From JBEIFW01 sp040382215 (GTDB taxonomy: Bacteria > Actinomycetota > Acidimicrobiia > Acidimicrobiales > Ilumatobacteraceae), in assembly GCA_040382215.1 (NCBI GenBank), contig JBEIFW010000112.1, forward strand, positions 1 through 11,839: a stretch of DNA of 11,839 nucleotides, given 5' to 3'. Shown piece by piece: positions 7,267 to 11,839 of this stretch. The notes beneath the pieces are model-generated. The model was given only the letters and a program-made list of their open reading frames with translations. It was not told the DNA's origin and made no database searches. Position 1 is the stretch's first letter; every line of letters starts with the position of its first letter. The position numbers were made by a program, and so were the translations under genes.

Positions 7267-8029
7267 CCGAACCGCAACGGAGCGTGCCGCACAGCGGGAC
7301 GAGATCCTCGAGATCGGTACGGGGCACGACGGACCACGGCGTGAGGTGATGCAGCTCGCAGTGATCGAACCGGACCGTGCACCCCGGTACGGCGCAGGTG
7401 CGGTACATCGCCCGCATGGCTTCGATCCCGGTGCGCAACGTCTGCTCATCGATGAGCACGATCAGCTCGGTGCCCTGGGCGCCTCCGGGCCGCCCAGCTC
7501 CGGTGGTGAGCTCGACGAGCGCATCCGCGCTCAGCCGTTCGTTCACCGATCCACCCGAGGGTGCCCGGCTCCGCACGTCGGGGTGGGCCCGGTGGAACGC
7601 CGCTTCGAGCGCTCCATCCAAGGCCCGGAACACCCGGGCGCCGCATTCGGCATCGAGCGCGGCGTGCACATGATGCATGCCCTCGCGGTCCACCCAGCGA
7701 CGCAGGTGGGACCGCTCCCGCTGCCGGGCCAGCACCTCTTCCGGACCGTCCCCCGTGCGGAAGCGCTCAGCTTCCCGCCGGACCGTCCGCTCCAACTGCT
7801 CGGGGGTGGAGGACCCCGCCTCACGAGCCAGCCACGAACCGTGCCCCAACACTTCGGACCGCACCTGGGGCTCGGCGCGCGCCCCCTGATCCGACCCGGC
7901 ACCGTGCTCGCGCTGGAACAGGCGGCCATCGATCGGGCCGCCGGCTCCACCGACCGCCTGGGCCCGACGGGTGGGCAGCCCATCGACGCCGTCGAGCCAA
8001 CCTCGCACCCGGCCAGGGCCTGACCCCAT
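7267..8029 (-). pseudogene. Remnant of a DUF222 / HNH endonuclease (13E12-repeat-type) gene
   Basis: Minus-strand translation from ATG 8029 holds clear DUF222 family sequence: STPEQLERTVRREAERF, LARQRERSHLRRWVDREGMHHVHAALD, GARVFRALDGALEAAFH, ADALVELT and LIVLIDEQTLRTG. A partial HNH zone follows, with CAVPGC and HHLTPWS. Decay is visible at three points. The N-terminal part before about 7850 does not resemble the family. Roughly 60 residues usual between the TLRTG strand and the RAMYRTC helix are missing (junction near 7424-7429). After DLVPLCG (about 7284) the RHHxLVHEGGW ending is absent. The conserved TDLxNL reads TDLEDL, so the catalytic Asn is Asp. The frame stays open to 7052, antisense to the lipoprotein gene, but this tail is arginine-rich shadow sequence. 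Such genes are repeated and mobile-like in actinobacteria, so this is probably a dead copy. Confidence 0.72.
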
Positions 8030-8152
8030 CGGTGCAACTGCCCGGCGTCCGCAGCGCCAGCTGCGTCGGCCATGTTCGGTCCATCGCGCGGATCGGCGGC
8101 GACCGGTCGCCTACCCATCGGGTACGGTTCAGGCCTCGGACACCGCAGGACC

Positions 8153-8169
8153 AGGGAGGGGCCGCGCTG
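8153..8169 (+). promoter_or_regulatory. Strong Shine-Dalgarno that points to a CTG start
   Basis: AGGGAGGGG (8153-8161) is the best Shine-Dalgarno-like run upstream of the ATPase-cyclase frame. Its GGAGG core ends 7 bases before CTG 8167-8169. The nearest other in-frame starts are GTG 8032, with no good ribosome site and 45 unrelated residues before the domain, and ATG 8278, which is inside the strand leading to the P-loop. Further upstream TACGGT (8123-8128) is a possible -10. Apart from the HNH remnant, the rest of 8030-8166 shows nothing I can name. Confidence 0.55.
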
Positions 8170-11100
8170 CGAACGGCCAGCCGTCGTGTCGATCGGCCGG
8201 CGCTCGTCGGGCGCACCGTCGAGCTGACCGCCCTGTCGGCGGCGCTTGGGGCTGCTCGCGCCGGCGCGGCGACCACGATGGTCCTCCGTGGGGAGGCCGG
8301 CGTCGGCAAGTCCGCGCTGCTGCGGTCGTTCCTGCGCTCCTGCCCACCGGCGGTCGACATCGTGCTCAGCACGGCCCAGGACGACGGGATCCCGCTGCGG
8401 CCGATGCGCGCGCTGCTCGAGCGTCTCGCCGTCCGGCCTGACGCCCACACCTCGACCGACCTGGGCGAGGTCGGGGTCCACGTGGCCCGGGCGCTCGCGA
8501 TCCGCTGCGCCGACCGGGCGATGGTCGTCGCCGTCGACGACGCGCACCTGGCCGATCCGGCGTCGTGCGCCGTGCTCCAGGCCATCATCGCCGACCTCTC
8601 CGACCGTTCGATCTCCGCGCCTGTCCGGCTGCTCGTCCTCCTCGCCGTGCGCGACGCCGGCGAGCCGACCGCCCGTGGGCCGAGCGACGACGGCCGGACG
8701 GCCATACGCCCCATCGACCGCATGCTCCATGCGCTGGGAACGACCCACGAGCCTGTCGTGCTGCCCCTGGGCCGGCTCGACGAGGCTGCGGTCGCAGCGC
8801 TGGTGTTCGAGTCCTCGGGCACGTGGCCGGCCCCCCAGGACGCCCGCCGGCTGCTCGCCGCCACCGGCGGTCACCCGTTGGCCCTCCGCCTCGCAATCGA
8901 CGGCGGCAGCAGCCCGACGGTGCCGATCGGTTCCCTCGCTGCGGGTGTCGATCAGCGCCTGGCCCGACTCCCGGCCGGCGCACGCGACCTGCTCGAGGCG
9001 TGCGCCGTCATCGACGAACCGTTCGACCTCGACCTGCTCGAGCACGGTCTCGGCGTCACCGACGTGGCCGCTCGACTCGACGATCCGACCCTCGCCGGCA
9101 TCGTCGGGCGGGACGGACCCCACCGTCGGTTCGATCATGCCGAGTTCCGGGACCGCACGCTCGCCACGATGCCTTCGGGACGCGCCGCCGAGCTGCATCG
9201 GCGGGCCGCCCGAGCGCTGCTGCGCCGAGGCGACGACGACGCGGTGCTACGGGCCGACCACCACCTCGACCTCGCCGGCGCCGGATCGCAGAGCGAGGCG
9301 AGCGAGCGACGGGCGGTGGCCGCCCAGGCTGGCGCGATCGCCGCCCGGCGCAACGCCTGGCATCGAAGCGCCGACGCGTATCTCGTCGCCCTCGGGCCCG
9401 GGCTCGCCCACGCCGCCGAACTCGACGACCACACGCTGTTCCACGCCGGAAAGGCCTTGATCCAGGACAGCCAGCCACGTGTCGCCGAGCCCGTCTTCGA
9501 CCTCGCCATCGGGCGCACGCGCGACCCGGTCCGATCGCTCGAGGTCGCGATCGAGGCGATCCGCAATCAGTTGAGCATGGCCCGAGTGCTGAGCCGGCGC
9601 GATCTGGTCGAGCACCTCGCGACGCTCGCCGACCGAGATGATCTTCCGCCGGCACTGCGGTCGGCGGGCTGGGTGGCGCTCGCCGACGTCGCGTACCTCC
9701 GGGGGGATCGGGTCGACGGGCTGCGGTGCTGCGCCGAGGCCGCCCGTCTCGCCGCCGAGGCGCACGATCGGCGGGCCCAGGGCATGGCGGCGTACGCCGA
9801 AGGCCTGCAGTTGCTCGGTGCGCTCCGGATGAAAGACGCGCTGCGGGCGTTCCGAGACGTCCCCCGGCTCGGGGGCCTGGCCGAAGGCGATGTCCTGCAG
9901 TCGTGGTGGAAGGCGCGCGCTGGGGTGAGCGCCCTGCACGGCGGGATGCTCGCGGAGGCCGTCCTTCGGCTCGACGAGGCCGCTGCCCACGCCAACCGGT
10001 TCGGCCGGATCGGGGACTGGTCGATGGTCGAGAGCTACCGCAGCGCGCACGCGCTCGCCACCGGTGACCGAGGCACGGCTGCGGCCTCCGGCTGGCATGC
10101 GGTTCGGCTGTTCCGGCGCTCGGCCTACCCGCCCGGCCAGGCCGCCTACCCGCAGCTCGTGCAGCTGGCCACCTACGCCGGCGTCCCGGCGGAAGCGGCC
10201 GAGGTGATCGCTGCGATGACCACCGACGGCCTACGAGTACCGGCCTGGGTCGACGATCTGACCCAACACGGGCGTTTCACCACATCGGTCTCCGCACCGA
10301 CGGCTACGACCTCCGGCGCCCACCGCCCCGAGCAACTCGCGCGGCTCGCGGTCGCCGTCGAGAGCGCATCGGGGGATTCGCCGTCGTTGCAGGCGGCCAC
10401 GGCCGGGCTGCAGGCGGCCTTCGACGCCGGGACGGTGTGGACCACGGGATGGGTGGCCGCCGTGCCCCGACTGCTCGGTCGGGCGGCGCTGCACATGGGC
10501 AACGCCGAGGACGCCGCGCGCTGGTTGGGACTCGCCGACACCGCGACCGCCGGGGCCCCGGGGGAGCGGATCCTCGTCGACCTGGCCTGGATCGAGGTGC
10601 ACACGGCACTCGGGCGCGCCACGGAGGCGGACCTCGCCCGGCACCGGGCCCTCCTCGCCGCCGAGGCCGGTGGATGGACAGGCCTGGCCACACGTGCCGC
10701 GGCCGTGACACCACCCGTGCCGCTGTCGGCCCCGCGGGCGGCAGGGCGCCGGGTGCTGCTGTTCACCGACATGGTCGATTCGACCGGGCTGAACCTGCGG
10801 GTCGGCGACGACCGGTTCGTGGCGCTGCTCGACGCCCACAACCGGGTGATCCAGGAGGCAGCGAGCGGGGCCCACGGGGTCGTGTTCCACAACACCGGCG
10901 ACGGCTACGGCGTGTGGTTCGTCTCGGCCGCTGATGCCCTCACCTGCGCCCGAGAGATCCACGACCGCCTGCGCTCGGGTGCGGCTCACCCGCCGGTGTC
11001 GGTCCGGATCGGCATCGCAGCGGGCACGGCGATCTCCTTGGGCGGCGACCTGTTCGGCGTCGACGTCGTGCGGGCAGCCCGGCTGTGCGGCCTGGCCCCC

Positions 11101-11250
11101 GCCGATGGCACCTACGTCGATGCTGCGGTCGCAGCCGACGGCGGTGTCGCCGTCGGCGACGTCGGCCCGATCGTGCTCAAGGGCTTCGCCGCACCCGAGC
11201 CCGTGTTCTCGCTCACCGACACGAACCGACCCGACCGCCGGACCATCTGA
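8167..11250 (+). CDS. STAND/AAA ATPase with helical repeats and C-terminal class III nucleotidyl cyclase domain
   Basis: From CTG 8167 the product has 1027 residues. It opens with RTASRRVDRPALVGRTVELTAL, the usual entry to AAA_16/STAND ATPase domains. Walker A GEAGVGKS is at 42-49 and Walker B VVAVDDAH ends at 127. A GHPLAL motif and a winged-helix-like part follow, then a long Ala-rich helical region (about 380-840) of TPR-like character. The C-terminus (859-1027) is a class III cyclase domain: FTDMVDST with metal Asp868 and NTGDG with metal Asp912. GDLFGVDVVRAAR (959-972) keeps Asp961 and Arg972, but Val968 stands where the transition-state Asn is expected and His908 where the purine-selecting Lys usually is. 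It may make cAMP or cGMP weakly, make another product, or serve as a binding or dimer module. Such STAND proteins usually end in a LuxR helix-turn-helix or carry the cyclase at the N-terminus. The Trp-rich gene follows after 41 bases, probably in the same operon. Confidence 0.92.
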   Translation: MRTASRRVDRPALVGRTVELTALSAALGAARAGAATTMVLRGEAGVGKSALLRSFLRSCPPAVDIVLSTAQDDGIPLRPMRALLERLAVRPDAHTSTDLGEVGVHVARALAIRCADRAMVVAVDDAHLADPASCAVLQAIIADLSDRSISAPVRLLVLLAVRDAGEPTARGPSDDGRTAIRPIDRMLHALGTTHEPVVLPLGRLDEAAVAALVFESSGTWPAPQDARRLLAATGGHPLALRLAIDGGSSPTVPIGSLAAGVDQRLARLPAGARDLLEACAVIDEPFDLDLLEHGLGVTDVAARLDDPTLAGIVGRDGPHRRFDHAEFRDRTLATMPSGRAAELHRRAARALLRRGDDDAVLRADHHLDLAGAGSQSEASERRAVAAQAGAIAARRNAWHRSADAYLVALGPGLAHAAELDDHTLFHAGKALIQDSQPRVAEPVFDLAIGRTRDPVRSLEVAIEAIRNQLSMARVLSRRDLVEHLATLADRDDLPPALRSAGWVALADVAYLRGDRVDGLRCCAEAARLAAEAHDRRAQGMAAYAEGLQLLGALRMKDALRAFRDVPRLGGLAEGDVLQSWWKARAGVSALHGGMLAEAVLRLDEAAAHANRFGRIGDWSMVESYRSAHALATGDRGTAAASGWHAVRLFRRSAYPPGQAAYPQLVQLATYAGVPAEAAEVIAAMTTDGLRVPAWVDDLTQHGRFTTSVSAPTATTSGAHRPEQLARLAVAVESASGDSPSLQAATAGLQAAFDAGTVWTTGWVAAVPRLLGRAALHMGNAEDAARWLGLADTATAGAPGERILVDLAWIEVHTALGRATEADLARHRALLAAEAGGWTGLATRAAAVTPPVPLSAPRAAGRRVLLFTDMVDSTGLNLRVGDDRFVALLDAHNRVIQEAASGAHGVVFHNTGDGYGVWFVSAADALTCAREIHDRLRSGAAHPPVSVRIGIAAGTAISLGGDLFGVDVVRAARLCGLAPADGTYVDAAVAADGGVAVGDVGPIVLKGFAAPEPVFSLTDTNRPDRRTI

Positions 11251-11291
11251 ACCGCCAGAACGCCCGACCGACCCGACCACAGGAGCTGCCG

Positions 11292-11839
11292 ATGCCTGGA
11301 CCGATGCCCTACTACCTCGAGAAGGGACCAGCGCTGTCGCTCATCGAATCGTTCCTCAACGACGGTGACAACGGGCGAGTGCTCGAGGCCCTCCGGCGCC
11401 TCCGGGCGCGCACGCTCCAGAACGGGACGATGGACTGGGAGTACCGCGTCAGCGACTGTTGCGTGTTCGACACGGCGTCGTTCGACATGGTCCGCGACGG
11501 CACGACGTGGAACGCGCAGACGTGGAAGGACCACCTCGACGGGCACTGGTTCGGTCTGGCCGGCAAGGGTCCGCAGTGGTGGCTGAACTACACGGGCGAC
11601 GACGTCGAGGGCATCGTGCGCGAAACCCTCGTGCGTGCGATCGAGATCGCGTTCGGCCTTGCCCATGACCAGCTACCGGGGCCGCGCGCGACGCACTGGC
11701 CGATCGAGTTGTTCTGGAAATGCGGACAGGCCTGGTTCGAGGGCTGGGTGACCTGGCGCCGCCTGCCCGGGCCCGGCGACAACGGGCTCGTGACCGTGCT
11801 GCTGTGCACCCCGGCCGAGGTGATCGCAGGCAGCGAGTC
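11292..11839 (+). CDS. Trp-rich hypothetical protein, 3' end beyond the window
   Basis: An open frame runs from ATG 11292 to the window edge without a stop: 182 complete codons plus two bases. AGGAG (11281-11285) lies 6 bases before the ATG, so the start is firm. I do not recognise the family. It begins MPGPMPYYLEKGPALSLIES, without a signal peptide or obvious membrane segment. About eleven tryptophans are spread through it (MDWEY, TTWNAQTW, GHWFG, PQWWLNY, THWPIELFW, AWFEGWVTW). Cysteines include an adjacent pair, SDCCVF, plus FWKCGQ and LLCTP. The C-terminal visible part, GLVTVLLCTPAEVIAGSE, reads like a core strand followed by a turn. The composition suggests a soluble folded protein. The 41-base distance from the ATPase-cyclase gene suggests co-expression, so it could be a partner or output of that signalling protein, which is inference only. 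It is not a shadow: both flanking frames break and the frame keeps GC-rich third positions. Confidence 0.78.
   Translation, partial: MPGPMPYYLEKGPALSLIESFLNDGDNGRVLEALRRLRARTLQNGTMDWEYRVSDCCVFDTASFDMVRDGTTWNAQTWKDHLDGHWFGLAGKGPQWWLNYTGDDVEGIVRETLVRAIEIAFGLAHDQLPGPRATHWPIELFWKCGQAWFEGWVTWRRLPGPGDNGLVTVLLCTPAEVIAGSE

Noticed and set aside
7052..7283. C-terminal tail of the HNH frame running antisense into the lipoprotein gene
   Set aside because: After DLVPLCG the sequence is an Arg-rich run unlike the family's HHxLVHEGGW ending. The lipoprotein frame on the other strand is well supported there.
7561..8166. Upstream extension of the ATPase-cyclase frame to 7561 or GTG 8032
   Set aside because: The added residues are Pro/Arg-rich and antisense to the HNH remnant, with no family resemblance and no good ribosome site. 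The conserved part begins just after CTG 8167.
7543..9198. Minus-strand frame of 551 codons across the ATPase start
   Set aside because: Composition is typical shadow sequence, and it conflicts with Walker A and B motifs on the plus strand.

Overview
The window reads as chromosomal DNA of a high-GC actinobacterium. The indications are very high GC at third codon positions, frequent GTG starts, TANNNT-type -10 motifs placed just before starts, and the actinobacterial-style run surA-like lipoprotein / mazG / eno / ftsB(divIC)-like. An Acidimicrobiia-type lineage is possible, but that is an inference from overall character and not from a marker gene.

Left half (about 128-6357, all on the minus strand, transcribed right to left): a SurA-N-like lipoprotein, a YabN-type tetrapyrrole-methylase/MazG fusion, enolase, a short FtsB/DivIC-type septum protein whose GTG overlaps the enolase stop (GTGA), and a xanthine dehydrogenase/CoxL-like molybdopterin-binding large subunit. 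Spacings are short (10, 118, -4 and 40 bases), so this may be one transcription unit or two. It joins housekeeping functions (nucleotide clean-up, glycolysis, division) to one accessory molybdo-enzyme subunit. A terminator-like hairpin lies after the last gene.

Middle (6358-8166): an 84-base divergent promoter region carries a 19-base inverted repeat and then a plus-strand lipoprotein gene. That gene has five perfect 15-base repeats in its low-complexity linker. Facing it is the decayed remnant of a DUF222/HNH endonuclease (13E12-repeat type) on the minus strand, which has lost the C-terminal His part of the HNH site and an internal segment.

Right part (8167-11839, plus strand): a 1027-residue signalling protein with an N-terminal STAND/AAA ATPase, a long helical repeat region and a C-terminal class III nucleotidyl cyclase domain. 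This domain order is the reverse of the one I know best, and two of the usual cyclase active-site residues are replaced. Forty-one bases further on, with its own good ribosome site, is a Trp-rich gene of unknown family cut by the window end. These two are the best candidates for something undescribed.

A recurring oddity is that both mazG and the ATPase-cyclase gene appear to start at CTG. In each case conserved N-terminal sequence lies upstream of the first usable ATG/GTG/TTG, and the cyclase gene has a strong Shine-Dalgarno placed exactly for the CTG.
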